Notes under the pieces: model-generated
What the model saw: the letters and a program-made list of their open reading frames with translations, nothing else
What the model was told of the DNA's origin: nothing
Database searches by the model: none
DNA from: Pseudomonas prosekii
Lineage (GTDB): Bacteria > Pseudomonadota > Gammaproteobacteria > Pseudomonadales > Pseudomonadaceae
Assembly (NCBI RefSeq): GCF_900105155.1
Contig: NZ_LT629762.1
Coordinates: forward strand, 2,953,001-3,017,000
Direction: 5' to 3'
Length of the DNA: 64,000 bases
Shown here: in pieces, positions 26,082 through 35,652 of the stretch
Layout: each line of letters starts with the position of its first letter
Position numbering within the stretch: the stretch's first letter is position 1
Translations under genes and position numbers: made by a program

Positions 26082-27052
26082 GCGGGCTGACCCGAGGAAT
26101 ACGCGAGTACTCGCTGTTTCAGGCCGTGCTGCTGGTGGTCGATCGGTTGCGTGACGCGCACCCGCACATGAGCCAGGACGATCTGTACGATCAGCTGGAA
26201 TTCCAGGCCAATCCGAGCCTTGGTTTCCCCGGCAGTGACGTCGATCGCGTGGAGTTTTTCACCGAGCACGGGCAACTGCGCGCGCGCATGCGTTTCAACC
26301 TGATCGGCCTGGTCGGTTCTGGCTCGCCGCTGCCGGCGTTCTACGGCGAGCAAGCCCTGGGCGACAGCGAGGACGGCAACCCGACACGACACTTTCTCGA
26401 CCTGTTCCACCATCGCCTGCAACGGCTGATGCTGCCGATCTGGCGCAAGTATCGCTACCGCGCCAGTTTCGAAAGCGGCGCGCTCGACCCGTTCTCCGCG
26501 CAGCTGTTTGCGCTGATCGGCCTGGGCGGCGAAGAGATCCGCAAAGCCAAGGAACTCAACTGGAAACGCCTGCTGCCGTACCTCGGCCTGCTCAGCTTGC
26601 GCGCGCACTCGGCGGCGCTGATCGAAGCGGTGCTGCGTTACTACTTCAAGCACGCCGAACTGACCATCGAGCAGTGCATCGAGCGTCGCGTGGAAATTCT
26701 CGACGAGCAGCGCAATCGTTTGGGACGTGCCAACAGCATGATCGGCGAAGACCTGGTGCTGGGCGAACACGTGCGTGATCGCAGCGGCAAATTCCGCATC
26801 CACATTCGCGAGCTCGACTGGCTGCGTTTTCACGAATTCCTGCCGATCGGTTTCGGCTACCAGCCGCTGTGCGCGCTGGTGCGGTTCACCCTGCGTGACC
26901 CGCTCGATTACGACATTCGCCTGGTCTTGCGCCAGGAAGAAATCCGCGAACTGCGCATTGGTGAGCAGAACGCCTGTCGCCTGGGGTGGACCAGTTGGCT
27001 CGGCCGCGAAAAAGCGGACGGCGTGGTGACCCTGGGCAGCAAAATTCATTAA
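26045..27052 (+). CDS. tssG: T6SS baseplate protein TssG
   Basis: A 335-residue VasB/ImpH-family protein that forms the TssE-F-G-K wedge. Family blocks are SLFQAVLLVVDRLR, ARMRFNLIGLVGSGSPLPAFYGEQ, FLDLFHHRLQRLMLPIWRKYRY and LGWTSWLGRE at the end. The start codon lies inside the end of tssF. Confidence 0.96.
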   Translation: MDTTYGPSAAALSGLTRGIREYSLFQAVLLVVDRLRDAHPHMSQDDLYDQLEFQANPSLGFPGSDVDRVEFFTEHGQLRARMRFNLIGLVGSGSPLPAFYGEQALGDSEDGNPTRHFLDLFHHRLQRLMLPIWRKYRYRASFESGALDPFSAQLFALIGLGGEEIRKAKELNWKRLLPYLGLLSLRAHSAALIEAVLRYYFKHAELTIEQCIERRVEILDEQRNRLGRANSMIGEDLVLGEHVRDRSGKFRIHIRELDWLRFHEFLPIGFGYQPLCALVRFTLRDPLDYDIRLVLRQEEIRELRIGEQNACRLGWTSWLGREKADGVVTLGSKIH

Positions 27053-27065
27053 GGACGGATGACCA

Positions 27066-29720
27066 ATGAGCAACGTAGACCTGCAACAACTGATTCAGGC
27101 GCTGGACGCCGAAACCCGTCGTGACCTGGAAAGCTCGGCCGAACGCTGCGTCGCCCGTGGCGGCAGCAAAATCCTCGTCGAAGACTTGCTGCTGGGCCTG
27201 CTGGAGCGCCCGCAAGGCTTGCTCGCACGCGCGTTGCAAGATGCCGAAGTGGACGCCGGCGAACTCAGCGCCGCCCTGCAATCGCGGGTCGAGCACAGCG
27301 CTTCGCGCAACCCGGTGTTCGCCCCGGAACTGGTGCAATGGCTGCAAGACGCCTTGCTGGTGGCCAACCTTGAACTGGGCCAGACCCAGGTCGAACAAGC
27401 CGCGCTGATCCTCGCACTGCTGCGCAACCCGATGCGTTACGCCGGCAGCCGCTACCAGGCATTGCTGGCGAAACTGAACATCGAGCGCCTGAAAGAATTT
27501 GCGCTGTCGCAGAAAGAACAACCGGCCAACGGCAAACCGGCGGTACCGGGCGAATCGTTGCTCGAGCGCTTCACTCACAACCTGACCCAGCAGGCCCGCG
27601 ACGGCAAACTCGATCCGGTGCTGTGCCGCGATGGCGCGATTCGGCAGATGATCGATATCCTCGCCCGTCGGCGCAAAAACAACCCGATCGTGGTCGGTGA
27701 AGCCGGCGTCGGTAAAACCGCGATCGTCGAAGGTTTGGCCTCGCGCATCGCCGCCGGTGAAGTGCCGCAGGTGTTGAAAGGCGTCGAACTGCTGTCGCTG
27801 GACATGGGCCTGTTGCAGGCCGGCGCCAGCGTCAAAGGTGAATTCGAACGTCGCCTCAAAGGTGTGATCGACGAAGTCAAAGCCTCGCCGAAACCGATCA
27901 TCATCTTCATCGACGAAGCGCACACGCTGATCGGCGCGGGCGGCAATGCTGGCGGTTCCGACGCGGCCAACCTGCTCAAGCCCGCCCTGGCACGTGGCGA
28001 GTTGCGCACCATCGCCGCCACCACTTGGGCGGAGTACAAAAAATACTTCGAAAAAGACCCGGCGCTGGCCCGGCGTTTCCAACCGGTGCAGTTGCACGAA
28101 CCGACCGTCAGCGAAGCGGTGACGATCCTTCGCGGCTTGGCCCAGGTCTACGAAAAGAGCCACGGCATCTACCTGCGTGATGACGCAGTGGTCGCCGCCG
28201 CCGAACTGTCCGCGCGCTACCTCGCCGGTCGGCAACTGCCGGACAAAGCCGTCGATGTCCTCGACACTGCGTGCGCGCGCGTGCGCATCAGCCTCGCCGC
28301 TGCCCCGGAAAGCCTCGAACGCCTGCGCGGCGAACTGGCTGAAGGTGGTCGTCAGCGTCAGGCCCTGCGCCGTGATGCTGAAGCCGGTTTGCTGATCGAT
28401 CACGAAGCGCTCGACATTCTGGAAGATCGCCTGGCCGCCGCCGAAGACGAAAGTGTTGCGCTGCAAGCGCTGTGGACCGAACAGAAAGAACTCGCCGAGC
28501 GCCTGCTCGACCTGCGCCAGCAACTGGCCAAGGCGCGTGAAGCTGCGGCCGTCGAGCCGACGGTCACGGTTGAAGAAGACGCCGAAGGCACGGTCATCGA
28601 AACCCTCGAAGTGCCGGTCGACGAAGCGCAAAGCGTCGCGTCGCTGGAAGCCGCGCTCAACCAAACGCACAAAACCCTGACCGACTTGCAGCTCAAGGAC
28701 CGTCTGGTCAGCTTCGAAGTGTGCCCGCGTCTGGTCGCCGAAGTGATCAGCGCCTGGACCGGCGTGCCGTTGGCGCAATTGGCCCGCGAGCACAACGCCA
28801 AAGTCGCCAGTTTCGCCACCGATTTGCGCGTGCGCATTCGTGGTCAGGAACAAGCCGTGCACGCGCTGGACCGCTCGATGCGCGCCACCGCTGCCGGCCT
28901 GAACAAGCCTGATGCGCCGGTTGGCGTGTTCCTGCTGGTCGGCCCGAGCGGCGTCGGCAAGACCGAAACCGCGCTGGCCCTCGCTGACCTGCTGTACGGC
29001 GGTGATCGTTTCATCACCACCATCAACATGTCCGAATTCCAGGAGAAACACACCGTCTCGCGCCTGATCGGTGCGCCGCCGGGCTACGTCGGTTACGGCG
29101 AGGGCGGCATGCTCACCGAAGCCGTGCGGCAGAAACCGTACTCGGTGGTGTTGCTCGATGAAGTCGAAAAAGCCGACCCGGACGTGCTCAACCTGTTCTA
29201 CCAGATCTTCGACAAAGGCGTGGCCAACGACGGCGAAGGGCGCGAGATCGACTTCCGCAACACGTTGATCCTGATGACCTCGAACCTGGGCAGCGACCTG
29301 ATCAGCGAGCTCTGCGAAAACGGCGAGCGGCCAAGCGCCGAAGTGCTCGAAGAAACCATCCGCCCGGTGCTCAGCAAACACTTCAAACCGGCGCTGCTGG
29401 CGCGGATGCGCGTGATCCCGTATTTCCCGGTCGGTGGCCCGGTACTGCGCGAGCTGATCGAGATCAAACTCGGTCGTCTGGGCGAGCGCCTGAACCGCCG
29501 TCAACTGGCATTCAGCTGGTGCCAGAACCTCGTCGATCACCTCGCCGAGCGTTGCACCCAAAGCGACAGCGGCGCGCGTCTGATCGACCATTTGCTCGAC
29601 TTGCACGTGCTGCCGCTGGTGGCCGATCGCTTGCTCGATGCGATGGCCACCGGCGAAAGCCTCAAGCGCGTGCACGCGACGCTCGACGGCAACGCCAGCG
29701 TGATTTGCGAGTTCGCCTGA
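27066..29720 (+). CDS. tssH: T6SS sheath-recycling ATPase ClpV (TssH)
   Basis: An 884-residue AAA+ unfoldase that disassembles contracted TssBC sheath. The N-domain (1-150) is followed by two ATPase modules: Walker A GEAGVGKTAIVEGLA with Walker B IIIFIDEAHTL (about 215-285), and GPSGVGKTETALAL with VVLLDEVEKA (about 625-700). The coiled M-domain lies between (about 415-550). It lacks the ClpP-binding loop of ClpA, as expected. Full length. Confidence 0.97.
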   Translation: MSNVDLQQLIQALDAETRRDLESSAERCVARGGSKILVEDLLLGLLERPQGLLARALQDAEVDAGELSAALQSRVEHSASRNPVFAPELVQWLQDALLVANLELGQTQVEQAALILALLRNPMRYAGSRYQALLAKLNIERLKEFALSQKEQPANGKPAVPGESLLERFTHNLTQQARDGKLDPVLCRDGAIRQMIDILARRRKNNPIVVGEAGVGKTAIVEGLASRIAAGEVPQVLKGVELLSLDMGLLQAGASVKGEFERRLKGVIDEVKASPKPIIIFIDEAHTLIGAGGNAGGSDAANLLKPALARGELRTIAATTWAEYKKYFEKDPALARRFQPVQLHEPTVSEAVTILRGLAQVYEKSHGIYLRDDAVVAAAELSARYLAGRQLPDKAVDVLDTACARVRISLAAAPESLERLRGELAEGGRQRQALRRDAEAGLLIDHEALDILEDRLAAAEDESVALQALWTEQKELAERLLDLRQQLAKAREAAAVEPTVTVEEDAEGTVIETLEVPVDEAQSVASLEAALNQTHKTLTDLQLKDRLVSFEVCPRLVAEVISAWTGVPLAQLAREHNAKVASFATDLRVRIRGQEQAVHALDRSMRATAAGLNKPDAPVGVFLLVGPSGVGKTETALALADLLYGGDRFITTINMSEFQEKHTVSRLIGAPPGYVGYGEGGMLTEAVRQKPYSVVLLDEVEKADPDVLNLFYQIFDKGVANDGEGREIDFRNTLILMTSNLGSDLISELCENGERPSAEVLEETIRPVLSKHFKPALLARMRVIPYFPVGGPVLRELIEIKLGRLGERLNRRQLAFSWCQNLVDHLAERCTQSDSGARLIDHLLDLHVLPLVADRLLDAMATGESLKRVHATLDGNASVICEFA

Positions 29721-29730
29721 GGTGGGTGTG

Positions 29731-31251
29731 ATGTTCACTCAAGTGCCGCAACCGCTGGTCTACGCCGAGGCCTTGCTGGCGCAGTTCGCCAGCCTGTCGC
29801 GCGCGGCGGACGGTGCTGCGCTGCTGGGTGACTTCGTGCGCGGTTTGGCCGAACTCAGCGGTTGCGAGCTGACCCAGTTGTACTTGCTGGACGCCACGCA
29901 CACGTGCCTTGGAATGAACGCCGAGTGCCTCGACGGCGTGCTGCAACCGCGCGAATCGGCGAGCCTGCCGGCGGATTACAACGGTGAACAACTGCTGCAA
30001 TTCGCGCTGTGCCAGAACCGCGTGGTGTGCCTCAGCGAATTGAGCGGCAGCCTGCACGAAACCACGTTTTTGCCGAGTCAGGCGACGCCGTGGCAATCGC
30101 TGCTGTGCGTGCCGCTGGTCAATCAGCAGAAGGCCGTTGAAGGCTTGCTGCTGTGCGCCAGCCGCCGGCACATCGACTTGCAGGGTTTTGCCGATTCGCT
30201 CGGGCAACTCGGTTCGTTCGTGCTCGGCCAATTGCGATTGCTGCAACGTTTGCGCCAACCCGCCAGTGCGGCGACGCCGGTCACCCGCAGCGTGCCGAGC
30301 ATCAGCGGTTACGGCTTGATCGGCAAAAGCGCGGCGATGCGCCAGACTTATTCGCTGATCAGCAAAGTCCTGCACAGCCCGTACACGGTGCTGCTGCGCG
30401 GCGAAACCGGCACCGGCAAGGAAGTCGTCGCGCGGGCGATTCACGATTGCGGGCCGCGTCGTTCGCAAGCGTTCATCGTGCAAAACTGCGCGGCGTTCCC
30501 GGAAAACCTGCTGGAGAGCGAACTGTTCGGCTACCGCAAAGGCGCCTTCACCGGCGCCGACCGCGACCGCGCCGGGCTGTTCGATGCGGCCAATGGCGGG
30601 ACCTTGTTGCTCGACGAAATCGGCGACATGCCGTTGTCGCTGCAAGCCAAGCTGTTGCGGGTTTTGCAGGAAGGCGAGATTCGGCCGCTGGGCTCCAACG
30701 ACACGCATAAGATCGACGTGCGCATCATCGCCGCGACGCACCGGGATTTGTCGGTGCTGGTCAGCGAAGGCAAGTTCCGCGAGGACTTGTATTACCGCCT
30801 CGCGCAATTCCCGATCGAGTTGCCGGCATTGCGGCAGCGCGAGGGCGACATCCTCGATCTGGCCCGGCATTTCGCCGACAAGGCCTGCTCGTTCCTGCAA
30901 CGCGACGCGGTGCGCTGGTCCGATGCGGCGCTGGATCATCTTTCCGGCTACAACTTCCCCGGCAACGTGCGCGAACTCAAAGGTCTGGTCGAGCGCGCGG
31001 TGCTGTTGTGCGAGGGCGGGGAGTTGCTCGCCGAGCACTTTTCGCTGCGCATGGAAGCCATGCCCGAAGACAACAGCGGCCTGAATTTGCGCGAACGTCT
31101 GGAGCAGGTCGAACGCAGTCTGCTGCTCGATTGCCTGCGCAAAAACGACGGCAACCAGACCCTCGCCGCACGCGAACTCGGCCTGCCACGCCGCACGCTG
31201 CTGTACCGCCTCGGTCGCCTGAACATCAATTTGGGTGATTTCGATGGTTAA
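29731..31251 (+). CDS. Sigma-54-dependent T6SS regulator (Sfa2/VasH type)
   Basis: A 506-residue bacterial enhancer-binding protein. A GAF-like N-terminal domain (about 10-165) precedes an AAA+ domain with Walker A GETGTGKEVVARAIH, the sigma-54 contact loop GAFTGA and Walker B GGTLLLDEIGDMP. The C-terminal Fis-type HTH is NQTLAARELGLPRRTLLYRL. VasH-type proteins activate hcp, vgrG or T6SS operons with RpoN. ATG 29731 is chosen, with GAGGTGGG upstream; a GTG at 29722 is an alternative. Its position after clpV matches sfa2 of the P. aeruginosa H2 cluster. Confidence 0.93.
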   Translation: MFTQVPQPLVYAEALLAQFASLSRAADGAALLGDFVRGLAELSGCELTQLYLLDATHTCLGMNAECLDGVLQPRESASLPADYNGEQLLQFALCQNRVVCLSELSGSLHETTFLPSQATPWQSLLCVPLVNQQKAVEGLLLCASRRHIDLQGFADSLGQLGSFVLGQLRLLQRLRQPASAATPVTRSVPSISGYGLIGKSAAMRQTYSLISKVLHSPYTVLLRGETGTGKEVVARAIHDCGPRRSQAFIVQNCAAFPENLLESELFGYRKGAFTGADRDRAGLFDAANGGTLLLDEIGDMPLSLQAKLLRVLQEGEIRPLGSNDTHKIDVRIIAATHRDLSVLVSEGKFREDLYYRLAQFPIELPALRQREGDILDLARHFADKACSFLQRDAVRWSDAALDHLSGYNFPGNVRELKGLVERAVLLCEGGELLAEHFSLRMEAMPEDNSGLNLRERLEQVERSLLLDCLRKNDGNQTLAARELGLPRRTLLYRLGRLNINLGDFDG

Positions 31252-31300
31252 GCAAAAACAAATTCTTCAGGTGAACGCGATTCCTGTGGTGAGCAGGCTC

Positions 31301-31450
31301 TCTGTGGCGAGGGGGCTTGCCCCCGTTCGGCTGCGCAGCAGTCGCAATCCGGTCAACGCGGTTTGCCTGAGGACGCTCGGCAGCCAGTTTTGGGGCCGCG
31401 TCGCGACCCAACGGGGTGGTGCGGCATTCCGACAAGCCCCCTCGCCACAG
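31301..31450. repeat. REPIN inside the T6SS operon
   Basis: Inverted REP units: CTGTGGCGAGGGGGCTTGCC at 31302 and CAAGCCCCCTCGCCACAG ending at 31450, with diverged inner arms. It fills most of the 312-base gap between the sigma-54 activator and the small lipoprotein gene, splitting the core operon in two. A partial extra REP end (CCTGTGGTGAGCAGG) lies just before it. Confidence 0.85.
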
Positions 31451-31507
31451 GCGTCCGGCTCAAAGTCCCTGACCAGAGCCTTGAAACCCACCTTATTCGC
31501 TTCTAAC

Positions 31508-31533
31508 AGCGCCGCCCAAACGGGTCGGCGCTT
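31508..31533 (+). terminator. Possible hairpin/attenuator before orfX
   Basis: AGCGCCG / CGGCGCT stem around CCCAAACGGGT, followed by TTGTACTTTG. The stem is strong but the U-tract is poor, so it may be a weak terminator of the tssA-sfa transcript or just an RNA hairpin. Confidence 0.35.
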
Positions 31534-31563
31534 TGTACTTTGTCTACCTCTGGAGACCCTCTG

Positions 31564-31704
31564 ATGCCTGTTCGTCACTGGCAAGCCGTCCTGTTGACCC
31601 TCGTCGTTCTATGCGGCCTCGGCGGCTGTAGCGGCAATTACAAATTCAACGACAACACCTATCGCCCATTGGGTGATCCGCAGGCGGTCAATCGCGGCAA
31701 GTGA
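31564..31704 (+). CDS. Very small lipoprotein (OrfX of H2-type T6SS)
   Basis: A 46-residue lipoprotein: a signal peptide with lipobox LGGC (Cys about 22) leaves a mature part of only about 25 residues, CSGNYKFNDNTYRPLGDPQA. It corresponds in position and size to the small orfX gene between sfa2 and fha2 of the P. aeruginosa H2 cluster. Its role is not established; anchoring near the membrane complex is a reasonable guess. A CTCTGATG start region with GGAGACC upstream supports translation. Confidence 0.78.
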   Translation: MPVRHWQAVLLTLVVLCGLGGCSGNYKFNDNTYRPLGDPQAVNRGK

Positions 31705-31721
31705 CCGCAAGGAGCATCATC

Positions 31722-32918
31722 ATGGAACTGGTTTTCGAAATGCTGAACACCAAGCAGTTCGTGCCCACGGATTTGTGCCAGAAGACCTTCAAGCAGGCTG
31801 GCGGGGTGATTGGCCGGGGCGACGATTGCGACTGGATCATTCCGGATCGCAAGCGTCACCTGTCCAACCACCACGCGCTGATCAGCTACCGCGAGGGCAC
31901 GTTTTACCTGACCGATACCAGCAGCAACGGTATCCAGGACAGCGGCAGCGGCGCGCGCCTGCGCAAGGGCGAAGCGATGCAGATCGAGCACGGCAGCGTT
32001 TACGTGCTGGGCGACTTTGAGATACGCGCGCGCCTGGTGCGCGACCCGGCGATGTTCGACGTCGAAGTCGGCCGCCCGCAAGCGGCGGGCAGCATCATTC
32101 CGGACGACGCTTTTCTCGACCTCGACCCGCTGAACGCGCTCGACCAGCAAGAGCGCGTCTATTCCGAAATCGACGAGCTGATCTCGCCACGCGCGGCGCC
32201 CGAAGACACCCGACAGCGCGCCGACTATGCGCGCATCGACATGGAAAGCCTGATGGTTCCGGAGCTGATCGAAGCCCCGGCCGAACCTGTTCCGGCACCT
32301 GCGCCGAAACCGGTCGAGCGTCAGAGTGAAGGTTTCTGGGAGCACTTCGGCGCAGCGCTTGGCGTCGACCTCAAAGGCCTCGACCACGACGCCCGCGAAG
32401 CCCTGGCACTGAACGCTGCGCGCCTGCTCAAGCAAAGCGTCGGCGGTTTGCAGCAGAGCCTGCGCACCCGCAGCGAGCTGAAAAACGAACTGCGTCTGGC
32501 GCAGACCATCGTCCAGGGCAACAACAAGAATCCGCTGAAATTTGCCGTCGATGCCGGTGAAGCGCTGGGCATTCTGTTGCAGCCGAACAAGCCGGGCCAG
32601 TTGCCGGCCGAGCAAGCGATCTCGCGCTCGTTCCGCGACCTGCAAGCACACCAAGTGGCGCTGCTGACCGCCAGCCGCGCCGCCGTTCGCGGCACGCTGG
32701 AGCACTTCTCGCCGGAGCAACTGACCTTGCGTTTCGAGCGCGACAACAAGCCGCTGATGGCCACTTCCGGCAGCCGCTGGAGAGCCTACGGGCGTTATCA
32801 CCAGGCCCTGCGCCAGGACGATGACTGGAGCGAACGCCTGTTGGCGCGCGACTTCGCCCAGGCTTACGAAGAACAGATTCGCCTGATTTCCACCCTTCAC
32901 ACCGACCACCAAGGATGA
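31722..32918 (+). CDS. tagH: T6SS FHA-domain protein TagH/Fha
   Basis: A 398-residue cytoplasmic protein. The N-terminal forkhead-associated domain (about 5-100) shows GGVIGRGDDCDWIIPD, then LSNHHALI and the SSNGI strand, the phosphothreonine-binding face. A Pro/Ala-rich linker (about 155-205) precedes the C-terminal TagH domain (FWEHFGAALGVDLKGL to ARDFAQAYEEQIRLI). Fha proteins read Thr phosphorylation by the cluster kinase and gate T6SS assembly. ATG 31722 follows AAGGAGCATCATC; the in-frame GTG 31701 overlaps orfX and is less likely. Confidence 0.94.
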   Translation: MELVFEMLNTKQFVPTDLCQKTFKQAGGVIGRGDDCDWIIPDRKRHLSNHHALISYREGTFYLTDTSSNGIQDSGSGARLRKGEAMQIEHGSVYVLGDFEIRARLVRDPAMFDVEVGRPQAAGSIIPDDAFLDLDPLNALDQQERVYSEIDELISPRAAPEDTRQRADYARIDMESLMVPELIEAPAEPVPAPAPKPVERQSEGFWEHFGAALGVDLKGLDHDAREALALNAARLLKQSVGGLQQSLRTRSELKNELRLAQTIVQGNNKNPLKFAVDAGEALGILLQPNKPGQLPAEQAISRSFRDLQAHQVALLTASRAAVRGTLEHFSPEQLTLRFERDNKPLMATSGSRWRAYGRYHQALRQDDDWSERLLARDFAQAYEEQIRLISTLHTDHQG

Positions 32919-32923
32919 TCCGC

Positions 32924-33424
32924 ATGTCTCGCTGCTCGACCGCTTTTTTCAAGACGCTGACGGCATTCGCGGCCCTGGTGCTGCTGGCCGGCTGCTCGTC
33001 GCTGTCGCCGTATTCGACCGTGACCAAGGTCAACCTGAAGCTGACCGCCAGTGATCAGTTGAACCCGGACCTCAACGGTCGGCCGTCGCCGATTGTCGTG
33101 CGCCTGTTCGAACTCAAGCACCCGGTGGCCTTCGAAAACGCTGACTTCTTCAGCCTCTACGAACGCGCCAAGGAATCGCTGGCACCGGACATGGTCGCCA
33201 CCGAAGAGCTGGAATTGCGCCCGGGCGAAACCGTCGAGCTCAAGCTCAGCGTGGAGGAGGGCAGCCGCTACGTCGGCATCCTCGCTGCGTATCGCGATCT
33301 GACCGACACCAAGTGGCGCTACACCGTGCAAGTCACCCCGGTGGAACTCACCGAGGCAGACTTGACCCTCGACCAGGCCGGCATCCGCAACACCAATGAA
33401 ACGCTCGCCAAGGCGGTTGACTGA
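32924..33424 (+). CDS. tssJ: T6SS outer-membrane lipoprotein TssJ
   Basis: A 166-residue lipoprotein with signal LTAFAALVLLAGCSS (lipobox LAGC). The mature transthyretin-like domain has the pattern SPIVVRLFELKHPVAFENADFFSLYE, then ELRPGETVELKLSVEEGSRYVGILAAYRD. TssJ anchors the TssJLM membrane complex to the outer membrane. ATG 32924 has AAGGA eight bases before it; ATG 32915, which overlaps the tagH stop, is the alternative. Confidence 0.95.
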   Translation: MSRCSTAFFKTLTAFAALVLLAGCSSLSPYSTVTKVNLKLTASDQLNPDLNGRPSPIVVRLFELKHPVAFENADFFSLYERAKESLAPDMVATEELELRPGETVELKLSVEEGSRYVGILAAYRDLTDTKWRYTVQVTPVELTEADLTLDQAGIRNTNETLAKAVD

Positions 33425-33426
33425 TC

Positions 33427-34758
33427 ATGAATTCGCATAAAGTCATTTGGCAGGAAGGCATGCTGCTGCGGCCGCAGCACTTCCAGCACAACGATCGTTA
33501 TTACGACCACCAGATGAAGACCCGCACGCAGTTGCTGGGCAGCTACACCTGGGGCTTCCTGAACCTGGACATCGACTTGCAGTTCCTCAACATGGGCAAA
33601 CTGGTGATCAGCCAGGCCTCGGGGATTCTGCCGGACGGCAGCCTGTTCGAACTCGGCGGCAACACCGAGCCGCTGGCGCTGGACGTGCCGCCGAACACCG
33701 GCAACACGCCGATCTATCTGGCATTGCCGCTGGTCACGGGCAACCACATTGAGGCCCGTCGTCTGGAGCAATCCGACGTGCTGGCGCGCTACACCGCTTA
33801 TGAAGCCGAAGTCGCTGACTCCAACGCGGGTGACGATTCTTCGAGCCAGGTCAGCTGCGGGCGCCCGGACTTCAAACTGCTGCTCGGCGAGCAACAGAGC
33901 GATCAGGCCTACGTCAAACTGAAAATCTGTGAAGTGCTCGACACCACACCCGACGGCGTGATCAGCCTCGACCCGGACTTCGTGCCGACCTACATTCAGG
34001 CGCATTCCTCCAGCTACCTGCTGTCGTGCCTGAAAGAAGTCATCAGCATGCTCGGGCATCGTGGCGATACCATCGCTGACCGGATTCGCTCGAACGGCAA
34101 GGTCGGTGGCGCGGAAGTCGGCGACTTCATGATGCTGCAACTGATCAACCGCACCGAATTGCTGCTGCGCCATTACCTTGGCCTGGAACAGGTTCACCCG
34201 GAAGAGTTGTACCGCACGCTGCTGACCATGCTCGGCGATCTGGCGACCTTCTCCAGCGACAGCAAACGCCCGCGTCTGGACAGCCGTTACCAGCACAGCG
34301 ACCAGGGCGCGAGCTTCCGCAAACTGATGGAAGCGATTCGTCAGGTGCTGTCGATGGTGCTCGAACAGCACGCCATCGAACTGGTGCTGCAAGCGCGTCA
34401 GTACGGCATCATCGTCTCGCCGTTGCACGACCACAAACTGCTCGGCTCGGCGTCGTTCGTGCTCGCTGCGAGCGCCAACTGCGACTCCGAAGAACTGCGT
34501 CACCGCTTGCCGGCGCACCTCAAGGTCGGCCCGGTGGAACGCATCCGCCAACTGGTCAACCTGCATCTGCCGGGCATCAAGGTCAAACCGTTGCCGGTGG
34601 CCCCGCGGCAGATCGCGTTCCACTCCAACAAAACCTATTTCATTCTCGAACTCAGTTCCGAAGACCTGGCACAACTGGAGCGCTCCGGCGGCTTCGCGTT
34701 CCACGTGTCGGGTGAATTTGCCGAGCTTGAACTGAAATTCTGGGCCATCAGGAACTGA
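33427..34758 (+). CDS. tssK: T6SS baseplate-membrane connector TssK
   Basis: A 443-residue protein, trimeric in other systems, joining the baseplate to TssL/TssM. The N-terminus VIWQEGMLLRPQHFQHNDRY is diagnostic, followed by NLDIDLQFLNMGKLVISQASGILPDGSLFE; the C-terminal part has HRLPAHLKVGPVERIRQLVNLHLPGI. The start lies two bases after the tssJ stop. Confidence 0.98.
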   Translation: MNSHKVIWQEGMLLRPQHFQHNDRYYDHQMKTRTQLLGSYTWGFLNLDIDLQFLNMGKLVISQASGILPDGSLFELGGNTEPLALDVPPNTGNTPIYLALPLVTGNHIEARRLEQSDVLARYTAYEAEVADSNAGDDSSSQVSCGRPDFKLLLGEQQSDQAYVKLKICEVLDTTPDGVISLDPDFVPTYIQAHSSSYLLSCLKEVISMLGHRGDTIADRIRSNGKVGGAEVGDFMMLQLINRTELLLRHYLGLEQVHPEELYRTLLTMLGDLATFSSDSKRPRLDSRYQHSDQGASFRKLMEAIRQVLSMVLEQHAIELVLQARQYGIIVSPLHDHKLLGSASFVLAASANCDSEELRHRLPAHLKVGPVERIRQLVNLHLPGIKVKPLPVAPRQIAFHSNKTYFILELSSEDLAQLERSGGFAFHVSGEFAELELKFWAIRN

Positions 34759-34763
34759 TCGAC

Positions 34764-35639
34764 ATGATTAAGGACATGGAACACAACCAGGACGATAAAA
34801 CCGTCCTGCTCGACCGTCAGGGCCACGGCCCGGCTTCGAGTCCGTTGACTGACTTCGCTGCGCCACCGCGTTTCGAGCAGCTCGAAGAACGCATGATTTA
34901 CGCCGCGCGCCTGCGCCCGGCCGAAGCGTTCAACATCAGCCTCAATTCGCTGGTGGCCGCCGCGTCCGATCTGTTGTCGGAAGTGGTGCGCCTCAAGCAC
35001 AGCGACACCCGCGAAGACATGTACGCGCTCAACGAGCGACTGACTTCGGCGCTGAAACTGTTTGAAGTGCGCGCGTTGCACAACGGCGCCGAGAGCAGCC
35101 AGGTGATGGCCGCGCGTTACGTGCTCTGCACCGTGGTCGACGAAGCCGTCGTGACCACGCCGTGGGGCAATGAAAGCGAGTGGTCGCAGATGAGCCTGCT
35201 CAGCAGCTTCCACAACGAAACCTTCGGCGGCGAGAAGTTTTTCCAACTGCTGGATCGCCTGTCAAAAAACCCGGTCAAGCACCTGCCGATGCTGGAATTG
35301 ATGTACCTGTGCCTGTCCCTGGGCTTCGAAGGCAAGTACCGGGTGCAGGCCCGCGGCATGCTCGAACTCGAAGGCATCCGCGACGCCTTGTATCGGCAGA
35401 TTCGTCAACTGCGCGGCGACGTGCCACGCGAATTGTCGCCGCATTGGGAAGGCCTGAACGATCAGCGCCGCAGCCTGGTGCGCATCGTGCCGGCGTGGAT
35501 GGTGGTGTTGTTCACCGTGGTTTGCCTGGCCGTGATGTATTCGGGTTTTGCCTGGGTATTGAGCGAGCAACGCGAAACCGTTCTGCAACCTTATCAGCAG
35601 CTTGATCCGGCCGCGGTCCAGCCGCAGTCGCAGCCGTAA
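34764..35639 (+). CDS. tssL: T6SS inner-membrane protein TssL (DotU family)
   Basis: A 291-residue protein with a cytoplasmic DotU hook domain (about 55-225: NISLNSLVAAASDLLSEVVRL, ARYVLCTVVDEAVVTTPWG, FHNETFGGEKFFQLLDRL, LPMLELMYLCLSLGFEGKYRV) and a single C-terminal transmembrane helix (WMVVLFTVVCLAVMYSGFAWVL). It has no OmpA/peptidoglycan-binding extension. Together with TssM it forms the inner-membrane part of the trans-envelope complex. Confidence 0.97.
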   Translation: MIKDMEHNQDDKTVLLDRQGHGPASSPLTDFAAPPRFEQLEERMIYAARLRPAEAFNISLNSLVAAASDLLSEVVRLKHSDTREDMYALNERLTSALKLFEVRALHNGAESSQVMAARYVLCTVVDEAVVTTPWGNESEWSQMSLLSSFHNETFGGEKFFQLLDRLSKNPVKHLPMLELMYLCLSLGFEGKYRVQARGMLELEGIRDALYRQIRQLRGDVPRELSPHWEGLNDQRRSLVRIVPAWMVVLFTVVCLAVMYSGFAWVLSEQRETVLQPYQQLDPAAVQPQSQP

Positions 35640-35652
35640 ACAGGGACGTGTG

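Noticed and set aside
26886..29738. 950-codon open frame opposite clpV
   Set aside because: Antisense shadow of a high-GC gene; no start context and no domain, while ClpV Walker motifs are on the plus strand.
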